Source of the DNA: Streptomyces sp. NBC_01788
GTDB lineage: Bacteria > Actinomycetota > Actinomycetes > Streptomycetales > Streptomycetaceae
Length of the DNA stretch: 64,000 nt
NCBI RefSeq assembly: GCF_035917575.1
Contig: NZ_CP109090.1
Location: 1,736,001 to 1,800,000 of the forward strand
Direction of reading: 5' to 3'
The notes under the pieces are model-generated. The model ran no database searches and had not been told where the DNA came from. It saw only the letters and a program-made list of their open reading frames with translations. Each line of letters starts with the position of its first letter. Position 1 is the first letter of the stretch. Shown here piece after piece: positions 39,177-47,615 of the stretch. Both the position numbers and the translations under genes were made by a program.

Positions 39177-40106
39177 ATGCGGGACGTGACCGGACGACTG
39201 ATGCTCCTCGACACCGCCTCCCTGTACTTCCGCGCCTATTTCGGCGTCCCGGAGTCGATCAGGGCCCCGGACGGCACGCCGGTGAACGCCGTGCGCGGGC
39301 TGCTCGACTTCATCGACCGGCTGGTCAAGGACCACCGGCCCGACCTCCTGGTGGCCTGCATGGACGCGGACTGGCGTCCGGCCTGGCGGGTGGAGCTGAT
39401 CCCCTCCTACAAGGCGCACCGGGTGGCCGTGGAGCACACCGGCGGCCCGGACGAGGAGGAGGTGCCGGACACGCTGTCCCCGCAGGTCCCGGTGATCGAG
39501 TCGGTCCTGGACGCGGTGGGCATCGCCCGGGTGGGCGTGGCGGGGTACGAGGCGGACGACGTGATCGGCACGTTCACCGCGCGGGCGAGCGGCCCGGTCG
39601 ACATCGTCACCGGCGACCGGGACCTGTACCAGCTGGTGGACGACGCCCGCGGGATCCGGGTGCTGTACCCGGTCAAGGGCGTCGGCACGCTTCAGGCCAC
39701 CGACGAGGCGGCGCTGCGGGAGAAGTATGGGGTCGACGGCCCGGGGTACGCGGATCTGGCGCTGCTGCGCGGCGATCCGAGCGACGGGCTGCCGGGCGTG
39801 CCCGGCATCGGTGAGAAGACGGCGGCCAGGCTGCTCGCCGAGTTCGGCGACCTGGCCGGGATCATGGCGGCCGTCGACGACCCGAAGGCGAAGCTCACGC
39901 CGTCGCAGCGCAGGCGGCTCGACGAGGCGCGGCCGTATCTCGCGGTGGCGCCGAAGGTCGTGCGCGTTGCCGCCGACGTCCCGCTGCCGGACGTGGACAC
40001 GGCGCTGCCGCGCGCCCCGCGCGATCCGGCAGCGCTCGAGGAGTTGGCGGCCCGCTGGGGTCTGGGAGGTTCACTTCAGCGGCTGCTCGCCACGCTGGGG
40101 GCGTGA
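39177..40106 (+). CDS. 5'-3' exonuclease (polymerase I N-terminal-like)
   Basis: The 309-residue FEN-type nuclease matches the 5' nuclease domain of DNA polymerase I: LMLLDTASLYFRAYFG, YEADDVIGTF, IVTGDRDLYQLV supply metal-binding Asp residues. GDPSDGLPGVPGIGEKTA is the helix-3-turn-helix DNA-binding motif. It stands alone with no polymerase domain, as in many actinobacterial ExoA-like proteins. The start is uncertain among ATG 39174, ATG 39177 and GTG 39186, and no ribosome-binding site is visible. Confidence 0.9.
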   Translation: MRDVTGRLMLLDTASLYFRAYFGVPESIRAPDGTPVNAVRGLLDFIDRLVKDHRPDLLVACMDADWRPAWRVELIPSYKAHRVAVEHTGGPDEEEVPDTLSPQVPVIESVLDAVGIARVGVAGYEADDVIGTFTARASGPVDIVTGDRDLYQLVDDARGIRVLYPVKGVGTLQATDEAALREKYGVDGPGYADLALLRGDPSDGLPGVPGIGEKTAARLLAEFGDLAGIMAAVDDPKAKLTPSQRRRLDEARPYLAVAPKVVRVAADVPLPDVDTALPRAPRDPAALEELAARWGLGGSLQRLLATLGA

Positions 40107-40168
40107 CGGCCGCGGCGACGCGCGCCCGCCGCTCCCCGTACGGGAGAGGTACTCACCGGGGAGAGGTG

Positions 40169-40187
40169 CTAACTTAGGTAAACCTAA
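40169..40187 (+). promoter_or_regulatory. Iron box (DmdR1/IdeR-type operator)
   Basis: TTAGGTAAACCTAA at 40174-40187, flanked by C and G, forms the dyad CTTAGGT/ACCTAAG. It differs from the right part of the DmdR/IdeR consensus by one base. It lies 23 bp upstream of the chosen start of the siderophore-interacting protein gene. Iron-loaded DmdR1 would therefore repress the gene. Confidence 0.85.
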
Positions 40188-40210
40188 GCATGGGGAACTG
40201 GGAGGCCGTC

Positions 40211-41056
40211 ATGGCAGAACGTCCGGCGCGCAAGCAGCGCAGGACCCACTCCGCGCAGGTCGTCCGGACCGAACGGCTGACCCCGCACATGCAGCGCGTG
40301 GTGCTCGGCGGGGACGGCCTGGCCGACTTCTCGGCGGACAGCTGCACGGACCACTACGTCAAGCTGCTGTTCCCGCCCGACGGCGTCACCTATCCCGAGC
40401 CCTTCGACCTCCAGCGGATCCGCGAGGAGCTGCCGCGCGAGCAGTGGCCGGTGACCCGGACGTACACGGTGCGCGCCTGGAACCCCGGCCAGCGCGAGCT
40501 GACCCTGGACTTCGTCATCCACGGCGACGAGGGGCTGGCCGGCCCCTGGTCGCTGCTGGCGCGACCGGGCGAGACCGTGCGCTTCCTGGGTCCCGGCGGC
40601 GCCTACGCCCCGGACGCGAGCGCCGACTGGCATCTGCTGGCCGGTGACGAGAGCGCCCTGCCGGCAATCGCGCGCTCCCTGGAGGCACTGCCCGAGGGCG
40701 CGACAGCCCACGTCTTCATCGAGGTCGCGGGCCCCGAGGAGGAGCAGAAGATCGACTCCGACGTGGAGGTGGTCTGGCTGCACCGCGGCGAGCGGCCGGT
40801 CGGCCGGGCGCTGGTGGAGGCCGTACGGGCGCTGCCGTTCCCCGAGGGCCGGGTGCACGCGTTCGTGCACGGCGAGGCCGGGTTCGTGAAGGAGCTGCGC
40901 CGGCTGCTGCGGGTCGAGCACTCCGTTCCCCGCGAGAGCCTGTCGATCTCCGGGTACTGGCGGCTCGGCCATGACGAGGACGGCTGGCAGGCCTCCAAGC
41001 GGGACTGGAACGCCCGGGTCGAGGCGGAGCAGGAGGGCGCGGCGCCGGCCGCGTGA
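40211..41056 (+). CDS. Siderophore-interacting protein (FAD-dependent ferric-siderophore reductase)
   Basis: The 281-residue flavoprotein frees iron from imported siderophores by reduction. The FAD domain shows TRTYTVRAWNP (R-x-Y-T flavin motif near residue 85) and GDEGLAGPWSLLARPG. The C-terminal SIP domain shows GDESALPAIARSLEALP and HGEAGFVKELRRLLR, then GYWRLGHDEDGW. ATG 40211 was preferred to ATG 40190 because GGGAGG lies 7 nt ahead and 40190 abuts the iron box. Expression should rise under iron starvation. Confidence 0.93.
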   Translation: MAERPARKQRRTHSAQVVRTERLTPHMQRVVLGGDGLADFSADSCTDHYVKLLFPPDGVTYPEPFDLQRIREELPREQWPVTRTYTVRAWNPGQRELTLDFVIHGDEGLAGPWSLLARPGETVRFLGPGGAYAPDASADWHLLAGDESALPAIARSLEALPEGATAHVFIEVAGPEEEQKIDSDVEVVWLHRGERPVGRALVEAVRALPFPEGRVHAFVHGEAGFVKELRRLLRVEHSVPRESLSISGYWRLGHDEDGWQASKRDWNARVEAEQEGAAPAA

Positions 41057-41066
41057 GCCACGCACG

Positions 41067-41103
41067 AAGCGGCGGCGGTACCGGGTCGGTACCGCCGCCG
41101 CTT
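41067..41103. terminator. Bidirectional terminator between convergent genes
   Basis: A perfect 16-bp stem (41067-41082 with 41088-41103) with loop GGGTC lies between the siderophore-interacting protein gene and the ABC permease gene. It is followed by TTTCG on the plus strand. Confidence 0.9.
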
Positions 41104-41112
41104 TCGCGCGGC

Positions 41113-41889
41113 TCAGACCGACCGCTGGTAGGAGTGGAACGTCCGTATGGACAGCCACACCGCGGCCACCGCGAGGGCCAGCAGCGCGCCGCCCCGGCTC
41201 CCCACCACGCTCCAGTCGGGATGCGCGGACATCGCGGAACGGCCCGCCACCATCGCCCAGTTGAGCGGGTTGAAGTCGGCGATGTGGCGCATCCAGCCGG
41301 GCATCTGCGCGGGGGCCATGAAGGCGGAGGACAGGAACGTCAGCGGCAGCAGCAGGAAGGTGTTGATGCCGATGATGGACTCCCGCTCCTGCACCAGCAT
41401 GCCGAGCGCGTTGGACAGCGCCCCGAAGACCGTGCCGAGCAGCACCGAGGCAAGCACCAGGATCAGGACGCCGCCGACGCCGCCGGGGTAGTCGGCCCCG
41501 CCCAGCAGGCCGAGCAGCACGATGACGACCGACTGAAGGGCGGTGACGAGGCCGTTGTGGACCACGTTGCCGTTCATCAGCGCGGCCCGGCTGACCGGTG
41601 TGGTCAGGAACCGGTTGAGGGTGCCGCGCTGGATCTCCTCCAACGTGCCCATGCCGGCCCACATGTTGGAGCTGAGCGCGCTCATCACGACCACACCCGG
41701 TACCAGGTAGTCCAGGTACGAGGTGGTGCCGAAGCCGCCGAGTTCGACGACCTTCCTGAAGAGGTTGCCGAACAGGAACAGCCAGATCACGGGCTGGATC
41801 AGGGTGATGACCGCGTAGGCGGGCTGGCGTGCGAACACCGTCATCTGACGCTGGGTCATGTACCAGGTCTGGGAGATCGCGGTGCTCAT
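41113..41889 (-). CDS. ABC-2 type transporter permease
   Basis: The 258-residue permease has about six transmembrane helices, with the ABC-2 signature area around TLNRFLTTPVSRAALMNGN and LPLTFLSSAFMAP. It resembles DrrB-like drug or lipid exporters. The ATG overlaps the ATPase stop (ATGA), so the two are translated together. The exported compound is unknown; with a PadR regulator upstream, a xenobiotic or antibiotic is plausible. Confidence 0.9.
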   Translation of the reverse strand: MSTAISQTWYMTQRQMTVFARQPAYAVITLIQPVIWLFLFGNLFRKVVELGGFGTTSYLDYLVPGVVVMSALSSNMWAGMGTLEEIQRGTLNRFLTTPVSRAALMNGNVVHNGLVTALQSVVIVLLGLLGGADYPGGVGGVLILVLASVLLGTVFGALSNALGMLVQERESIIGINTFLLLPLTFLSSAFMAPAQMPGWMRHIADFNPLNWAMVAGRSAMSAHPDWSVVGSRGGALLALAVAAVWLSIRTFHSYQRSV

Positions 41890-42914
41890 CGGGCACCTCC
41901 GGCGAGGGCGAGGGCCTCGGCGCCGGCGGCTCCGCTCTCGGCCTCCGCCTCGGCGTAACGTCGGCCCGCGTAGCGGAGGTAGACGTCGTCGAGGGAGGGG
42001 CGGGCCACGGTCGCCGCGGTCACGGTGACTCCGGCGCGCTCCAGGCCTGCGAGAAGCGCGGGGATCGCGGCGGCTCCGTCGTCGGCGCGGGCGCTGATCC
42101 GGCGCCCGTCGATCAGCACCTCGTGCACGCCGGGCAGGGAACCCAGGGTGCCGGCGAGCAGCGTGCGCCCGGCCTCGCCGACCGCCTCCCGCAGTTCCAT
42201 GTGGACCGCGTCGCCGCGCAGTTCGCCCTTGAGGGAGTCCGGGGTGCCCTCGACGACGACCCGGCCGCGGTCGACGATGGCGATGCGCTCGGCGAGCCGG
42301 TCGGCCTCCTCCAGGTAGTGCGTGGTGAGCAGGATGGTCAGTCCCTCCTCGCCGGCCAGGCGGCCGATCTCGTCCCACATCGCCGTACGGGCCTCCGGGT
42401 CGAGGCCGGTGGTGGGCTCGTCGAGGAAGAGGACTTCGGGCCGGTGCACCAGTCCGAGAGCGACGTCCAGGCGCCGCCGCATGCCGCCGGAGTAGCCCTT
42501 GACCGGGCGGCGGGCGGCGTCGGCGAGGCTGAACCGCTCCAGCAGTTCGTCGGCCCGCCGGTCGAGGCCGGCGCCCTTCAGACCGTAGAGCCTGCCCTGG
42601 AGCCGGAGGTTCTCACGGCCGGTGGCGACCGGGTCGGCGCCGGAGTTCTGCGCGACCACGCCGATGGCGCGCCGCACCCGGTCCGGGTGGCGCAGCACGT
42701 CGTGGCCGGCCACGGTCGCCTCGCCGGCGTCGGGGCGGGCCAGGGTGGTGAGGATCTTGACGGTGGTGGACTTGCCGGCGCCGTTCGGACCGAGGAGGCC
42801 GAAGACGGTGCCCGGCTCGACGGTGATGTCCATGCCGTTGAGGGCGGTGACGTCGCCGGAATAGGTCTTGATCAGCCCGCGCGCCTCGACGGCGGGTGCC
42901 CGGGTGGGACTCAT
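41886..42914 (-). CDS. ABC transporter ATP-binding protein (DrrA-like)
   Basis: The 342-residue protein has Walker A LLGPNGAGKSTT near residue 40, signature YSGGMRRRLDVALGL, Walker B VLFLDEPTTGLDPE and switch His in TTHYLEEADRL. A DrrA-type C-terminal extension (about 230-320) is present. It works with the permease encoded next. It lies downstream of the padR-like gene with a hairpin between them. Confidence 0.92.
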   Translation of the reverse strand: MSPTRAPAVEARGLIKTYSGDVTALNGMDITVEPGTVFGLLGPNGAGKSTTVKILTTLARPDAGEATVAGHDVLRHPDRVRRAIGVVAQNSGADPVATGRENLRLQGRLYGLKGAGLDRRADELLERFSLADAARRPVKGYSGGMRRRLDVALGLVHRPEVLFLDEPTTGLDPEARTAMWDEIGRLAGEEGLTILLTTHYLEEADRLAERIAIVDRGRVVVEGTPDSLKGELRGDAVHMELREAVGEAGRTLLAGTLGSLPGVHEVLIDGRRISARADDGAAAIPALLAGLERAGVTVTAATVARPSLDDVYLRYAGRRYAEAEAESGAAGAEALALAGGAR

Positions 42915-43057
42915 GGCGGAGCTCTCCTGGATGAGTGGTGCGTGGATGGGTGGCGAAGATGGCCGAATGATCCACGTGAGAGCGCCGGGCTATCCTGGGT
43001 GTGCCGCACCTCGATCGCCCGGAGAAGCCTCACGGTGGATTCGGCTTCGGGGTTCGA

Positions 43058-43095
43058 GACCCCGGCGGGACTGCTGCAACAGCCCTGCCGGGGTC
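43058..43095 (-). terminator. Hairpin between the padR-like gene and the ABC exporter genes
   Basis: A 9-bp outer stem, GACCCCGGC with GCCGGGGTC, holds additional inner pairing (GGG with CCC, CTG with CAG). It lies 16 nt downstream of the PadR stop on the minus strand. It probably ends the padR transcript or limits read-through into the exporter genes. Confidence 0.6.
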
Positions 43096-43110
43096 TGTCT
43101 CATGGCGAGT

Positions 43111-43758
43111 TCACTTCTGGTAGTGGCGTTCCTCGGCTTCCTTGAACTCCGCGGGGATCTCCCCCGTCTCGTGGAACCGGCGCCAGCCCTCGACGCCCGG
43201 CAGCGAGCCCTCGCGGATCTCGCGGGCGAAGCCGCGGACCCACTCCGTCTCCGCCTCGGCCATGTGCTGGTGGTACTCGACCTCTATGAGGAACAGGCGC
43301 GGCAGCGTCTCGTAGAGCTTGTCCAGAACCGCCCGTCCGCTCGCCACCCGCATTTCCAGGGCGGTCAGCCGTTCCTCCAGCAGCCGCACGACGTCGTCCG
43401 GGGGCAGCGCCCCCAGCAGCGAGAGCGCGGTCTCGAAGATCGGGTACTCCTTGGCCGGCACGGCGACGAGGTCCGACAGCCACCGCGTCATCTCCTCACG
43501 GCCGGACCCGGTGAGCGCGTAGATCGTGCGCTCGGGGCGGTTGCCCCGGCGCTCGACGTCGACCACCTCGACGAAGCCGCGCTCCTCCAGGTTCTGCACG
43601 ACCGTGTAGAGCGAGCCGTAGTTGATCTTTGTGCTGGCGTCCTTGCCCTGACGGCGCAGGGTCCGCGCGATCTCGTAGGGGTGCATCGGTTTCTGCCAGA
43701 GCGTGGTCATCACGGTCAGCGCGAGCGGATTGCTCAGCCTTCTGCGCCCGCCGGCCAT
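43111..43758 (-). CDS. PadR-family transcriptional regulator
   Basis: The 215-residue protein has the PadR winged helix (about residues 8-85): LALTVMTTLWQKPMHPYEIA, NYGSLYTVVQNLEERGFV and RTIYALTGSGREE. A C-terminal helical dimerisation domain follows (about 105-195). PadR repressors usually control an adjacent exporter, here the DrrAB-like pair. An AT-rich inverted repeat lies 37 bp upstream of its start and is the probable operator. Confidence 0.9.
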   Translation of the reverse strand: MAGGRRRLSNPLALTVMTTLWQKPMHPYEIARTLRRQGKDASTKINYGSLYTVVQNLEERGFVEVVDVERRGNRPERTIYALTGSGREEMTRWLSDLVAVPAKEYPIFETALSLLGALPPDDVVRLLEERLTALEMRVASGRAVLDKLYETLPRLFLIEVEYHQHMAEAETEWVRGFAREIREGSLPGVEGWRRFHETGEIPAEFKEAEERHYQK

Positions 43759-43794
43759 CACCGTCACCTCGCTTCCGAATATCCGGCCACGAAC

Positions 43795-43832
43795 ATATCG
43801 CGTCTCGACGCGCACGTCAACGTACGCGATAT
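43795..43832. promoter_or_regulatory. Candidate PadR operator
   Basis: ATATCGCG (43795-43802) and CGCGATAT (43825-43832) form an inverted repeat with a 22-bp spacer. It sits upstream of the padR-like gene, and ATAT-flanked dyads are typical for PadR. The AT-rich tips stand out against the GC-rich background. Confidence 0.6.
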
Positions 43833-43967
43833 ATCGTGGTCCCGGTAGCGGCATTCCAGCGTCAGTCCCCCGGAGGCGGGCGTGCAGATGCATGCTCCTG
43901 CCCACCGGCCGGGCGGTCGGCGCACCGGTTTCCCGGGGCCGTGGGCGGCCTCGTAGGCTTTCGGTCG

Positions 43968-44921
43968 ATGCGACGCAAGACCCGTACCCCGCCCTCTCCC
44001 CTGCCGCAGCGCCGCGGGGTGGACCCGGTGCGGATACGGCTGCCCGCCGCCGGGTCCTGGGCCACCGTGCGGGCGTATCTGGTGGAGCGTTTGTCGGGGG
44101 CCGGGCCCGGGGTGGTCGGGGCCATGGTCGACGCGGGCCTGGTCGTCGGGGCCGACGGCCGGGCGGTGGCGACCGACGCGCCGTACGAGCCCGGCATGTA
44201 CGTGTGGTTCCACCGGGAGCTGCCCGAGGAGGTGCCGGTGCCCTTCCCGCTCCGGGTCGTGCACCGTGACGAGCACCTCGTCGTCGTCGACAAGCCGCAC
44301 TTCCTCGCCACCACCCCGCGCGGCTCACACGTCGCCGAGACGGCGCTGGCACGGCTGCGCCGGGAGCTGGGCATCCCCGCGCTGAGCGCCGCACACCGCC
44401 TGGACCGGCTCACCGCCGGGCTGGTGCTGTTCACGGTGCGGCCCGAGGAACGCGGCGCCTACCAGGCGCTCTTCCGTGACCGGCTGGTGCGCAAGGAGTA
44501 CGAGGCGGTGGCGCCGTACGACCCGGCACTGACCCTGCCGCGGACCGTGCGCAGCCGGATCGTGAAGGAGCGCGGGGTCCAGGCCGCTCGCGAGGTGGCG
44601 GGCGACCCGAACGCCGTCACGCGCGTGGAGCTCGCCGAGCACCGCCCGGACGGGCTCGGGCGGTACCGGCTGGTGCCCGCCACCGGGCAGACGCACCAAC
44701 TGCGGGTGCACATGAACGCGCTGGGCGTACCGATCCTGGGCGACCCCCTCTACCCGGTGGTGACCGACCCCGTGCCCGCCGGTGACTTCCGGCGCCCGCT
44801 GCAACTCCTGGCGCGGACACTGGAGTTCACGGACCCGGTCACGGGGACGGAGCACCGGTTCACCAGCGGGCGGGCGCTTCGGGCCTGGTCCGACTTCGCG
44901 GGCTGGGCGGGTCGTCAGTAA
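43968..44921 (+). CDS. RluA-family pseudouridine synthase
   Basis: The 317-residue enzyme isomerises uridine to pseudouridine in rRNA or tRNA. The catalytic Asp is in AAHRLDRLTAGLVLFT near residue 140, with RVVHRDEHLVVVDKPHFLAT before it and ATGQTHQLRVHMNALG after. A short S4-like N-terminal region is present. TAGGCT 8 nt before the ATG and the absence of a ribosome-binding site suggest a leaderless mRNA. Its end overlaps the convergent P450 gene by 7 bp. Confidence 0.9.
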   Translation: MRRKTRTPPSPLPQRRGVDPVRIRLPAAGSWATVRAYLVERLSGAGPGVVGAMVDAGLVVGADGRAVATDAPYEPGMYVWFHRELPEEVPVPFPLRVVHRDEHLVVVDKPHFLATTPRGSHVAETALARLRRELGIPALSAAHRLDRLTAGLVLFTVRPEERGAYQALFRDRLVRKEYEAVAPYDPALTLPRTVRSRIVKERGVQAAREVAGDPNAVTRVELAEHRPDGLGRYRLVPATGQTHQLRVHMNALGVPILGDPLYPVVTDPVPAGDFRRPLQLLARTLEFTDPVTGTEHRFTSGRALRAWSDFAGWAGRQ

Positions 44922-46543
44922 CCGCGCCACCAGCGCAGGAGGCGCTGCCAGGCACCCTGGGGGCGGTCCGCGCCGTCGGCCGGTGCGGGGTGCGGGTCCT
45001 CGGCGGCCGGTGCCACACCCGGCTCCACGGCGGCCGCCGGTTCCGGCACGGCCGAGCCCGTGGCCGACGGGTCCGGCACCCCCGAGCGCGCGGCGGCCGG
45101 CTCCGGCACCCCCGAGCGCGCGGCGGCCGGCTCCGGCACCGCCGAGCCCGTGGCCGACGGCTCGGGCGACCGCTCCGGCCGCCGCCCCGCGGTCGCGCTG
45201 CCGATCTCCCACTCCGGGCGCGACGGCTCAACCGGGTGCGGGGTGTGGCTCGGCTTGGATCGCTCGTCCTGCTGCGGCCGCGGCGTGAACCGCACCGGCA
45301 GCTCCAGCAGATGGCGGGAGGCGATCGACTCCGTCCAGCGCAGTTCCGTCTCCTCGCAGTCGAGCCGGACGTCCGGCAGCCGGGTCAGCAGCATGTCGAC
45401 GCCGACGTCGGCGATGGCACGCCCGACGTCCTGGCCGGGGCACTCGTGCGGGCCGCCGCCGAAGGCGAGGTGGGAGCGGTTGCCCTGCATGTCCGCCGTC
45501 GGACCGGGCCGCACCCGGGGATCGGCGTTGCCCGGCGCGATGCCCAGCAGCAGCCCGTCACCCCGGCGAATGCGCCGGCCACCGAGTTCCGTCTCCTGCT
45601 TGGCGAAGTAGCCGAAGATGGTGCTGAACGGCGGCTCGTCCCACAGGGACTGCTCGACCGCCTCCGGCACGGTCATCTGACCGCCGTTGAGCTGGGCCCG
45701 GAAACCGGGCTCGGTCAGAACCCGGCGCACGGTGTTGGCCAGCAGGTTGGCGCTGGCCTCGTAGGTGCCGATGAGTACGACGCGCAGATGCTGGCCGACC
45801 TCCTCGTCGGTCAGGCCCGCCGGCTGGTCGATGAGGTGGCTGGTGAGGTCGTCCTCGGGCCGGGCCCGGCGGCGGACGGCGAGCCGAAGCAGGCAGTCCA
45901 TGATGTACTCGTTGCTGGCGATCGCGGTCTCGGTGCCCTTGAGCATGTCGCGGGCGGCCTGCACGATCCGGTCGTTGTACTCCTCCGGCATGCCGAGGAC
46001 CTGGCACATCACCGCCATGGGCAGATGCTCGGTGAACCGGGCGACGAGGTCGGCGCGGCCCGTCTCACAGAACCGGTTGACCAGGCGCTGGGTGGCCCGG
46101 CCGATGTGGCGGCGCAGGGCACGGAAGTCGATGAACTCCAGGGCGCCCTGCACGGCGCCGCGCAGCCGCCTGAGTTCCTCGCCCTCGGCGTGCGCGCAGA
46201 TCGGCTGCCAGGCGATGTGCGGCATGAGCGGATGGTCGGGCTTGACCGTGCCGTCCCCGAGCGGCGTCCAGATACGGCTGTCCTTCGTGAACTGCGAGGG
46301 GCTGCTCACCATGTGCAGGTTCTCGGCATGGCCGAGGACCACCCACATCGGCACGTCGTCGTGGAGCAGTACGGGCGCCACCGGGCCGTACTGCTCGCGG
46401 AGTTGCTCGTAGAGGACTCTCAGGTCCCGCGCCTCGTGGAGCCGGTGCAGTCCTCCGGGCCCGGTGCCGTGCGCGGGGCAGCCGGGCGGCGGGGCGGGGG
46501 CGAGGTCGTCCGGACCGGTCGGGGAATCGTGTTCAGGCGTCAC
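44915..46543 (-). CDS. rarE: Conservon-associated cytochrome P450 lacking ExxR (CYP157-like)
   Basis: The 542-residue protein is a P450 with heme-binding FGGGPHECPGQ (Cys at about 368) and an I-helix region near LIGTYEASANLL. The K-helix reads EQSLW at about 297 where P450s have ExxR, a known trait of the CYP157 family. After residue 420 comes a disordered tail with near-repeats of SGVPEPAAA, ending in an aromatic/basic GAWQRLLRWWRGY that could bind membrane. It is the last gene of the conservon. Whether it catalyses a reaction is unknown. The symbol is based on gene order recalled for S. coelicolor. Confidence 0.87.
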   Translation of the reverse strand: MTPEHDSPTGPDDLAPAPPPGCPAHGTGPGGLHRLHEARDLRVLYEQLREQYGPVAPVLLHDDVPMWVVLGHAENLHMVSSPSQFTKDSRIWTPLGDGTVKPDHPLMPHIAWQPICAHAEGEELRRLRGAVQGALEFIDFRALRRHIGRATQRLVNRFCETGRADLVARFTEHLPMAVMCQVLGMPEEYNDRIVQAARDMLKGTETAIASNEYIMDCLLRLAVRRRARPEDDLTSHLIDQPAGLTDEEVGQHLRVVLIGTYEASANLLANTVRRVLTEPGFRAQLNGGQMTVPEAVEQSLWDEPPFSTIFGYFAKQETELGGRRIRRGDGLLLGIAPGNADPRVRPGPTADMQGNRSHLAFGGGPHECPGQDVGRAIADVGVDMLLTRLPDVRLDCEETELRWTESIASRHLLELPVRFTPRPQQDERSKPSHTPHPVEPSRPEWEIGSATAGRRPERSPEPSATGSAVPEPAAARSGVPEPAAARSGVPDPSATGSAVPEPAAAVEPGVAPAAEDPHPAPADGADRPQGAWQRLLRWWRGY

Positions 46544-46603
46544 GGCGGTCGCTTTCGGGGAACGGAGGAGGTGTGGGTGCGCGGACGGGCCGGCCGGCGC
46601 GGA

Positions 46604-47224
46604 TCAGACGGTCGAGCCGGTCACGGCGAGGGAGTGCAGGAAGCGTGTCAGCGTCAACAGCACGTCACGGCTGGAGGAACGGCGCCGCGCGTCGCACTCG
46701 ACGATCGGGATCTCCTCGGGCAGGTCGAGCGCGGCACGCAGCTCCGGGACCGGGTGACGGGGGGCGTCCGGGAAGGAGTTGACGGCGACGACGAAGGGCA
46801 CGCCGCGCTCCTCCAGGCGGCCCATGACGTCGAAGCTGACCTCCAGCCGGCGGGTGTCGGCCAGCACCACCGCGCCGAGCGCGCCCTCGAACAGCCCGTT
46901 CCACAGGAACCAGAAGCGCTGCTGGCCGGGGGTGCCGAAGAGATAGAGCACCAGGTGGTCGCTGACGGTGATCCGGCCGAAGTCCATCGCCACGGTGGTG
47001 GCCGTCTTGGACTCCGAGCCGTAGTCGTCGTCGACGCCGATACCGGCCTGCGTCATCGTCTCCTCGGTGGTCAGCGGCCTGATCTCGCTGACCGAGCCCA
47101 CCATGGTCGTCTTGCCGACCCCGAAGCCGCCGACGATCACGATCTTGGCCGCGGTCCGGACCGTGTGCGGCAGATGGTCCTCAATACGCGGGCCGGGGAG
47201 GGCGTCAGAGCCTTTGAAGTCCAT
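46604..47224 (-). CDS. rarD: Conservon GTP-binding protein (CvnD type)
   Basis: The 206-residue small Ras-like GTPase has P-loop GGFGVGKTTMVG near residue 33, a G3-like LFGTPGQQRFWF and an N-rich VAVNSF in place of NKxD. It is the effector-type component of conservons, which act like membrane-bound G-protein systems. Its start overlaps the CvnC gene by 20 bp. A 60-bp gap separates it from the P450 gene. Confidence 0.92.
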   Translation of the reverse strand: MDFKGSDALPGPRIEDHLPHTVRTAAKIVIVGGFGVGKTTMVGSVSEIRPLTTEETMTQAGIGVDDDYGSESKTATTVAMDFGRITVSDHLVLYLFGTPGQQRFWFLWNGLFEGALGAVVLADTRRLEVSFDVMGRLEERGVPFVVAVNSFPDAPRHPVPELRAALDLPEEIPIVECDARRRSSSRDVLLTLTRFLHSLAVTGSTV

Positions 47225-47615
47225 GCATCACCGCTTCGAGGAGGTGTCGGTCGGGGACCGCCCGGCGGACGATCGGCGCGCGGGCCTGCACAAGGCCGGC
47301 CGCGAGCAGCTCGGTGATCAGCGCCGTCGTCGCGCTGAACGGCAGGCCGAGGTAGGCCGACAGCTCGGCCACGGACAGCGGGGCGGCGCACAGCCGCACC
47401 AGCGCCACCTGCTCCGGGGTGGCGGACGGCGGCGGCTCGGCGCGCGCCACGATCAGGGTCACCAGGTCGACGGCCGCGCGGGCGCCGTCCTCGCCCGCCC
47501 CGGCGACCACGTACAGCCGCTCGGGGTTCTTCTCCTCGCCCTGCCCGGCGGATTCGGGGGGCGGCGGGGGCGGTTCGTGCCCGGGGGAACGCCTCTGGCG
47601 CCGCGGAGGGCTCAT
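47205..47615 (-). CDS. rarC: Conservon DUF742 protein (CvnC type)
   Basis: The 136-residue protein has a Pro-rich N-terminus and a DUF742 winged-helix-like domain: RLYVVAGAGEDG, EQVALVRLCAAPLSVAELSAYL and TALITELLAAGLVQ. DUF742 proteins link the roadblock protein to the GTPase in conservons. The ATG overlaps the rarB stop as ATGA, and its own end overlaps rarD. Confidence 0.92.
   Translation of the reverse strand: MSPPRRQRRSPGHEPPPPPPESAGQGEEKNPERLYVVAGAGEDGARAAVDLVTLIVARAEPPPSATPEQVALVRLCAAPLSVAELSAYLGLPFSATTALITELLAAGLVQARAPIVRRAVPDRHLLEAVMHGLQRL

Noticed and set aside
43052..43075. tRNA-like T-arm (5-bp stem CGGGG/CCCCG with loop TTCGAGA)
   Set aside because: No matching acceptor 5' strand (GTCCCGC), D-arm or anticodon arm is found upstream, so a full cloverleaf cannot form. 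The segment is better read as part of a hairpin after the padR-like gene.
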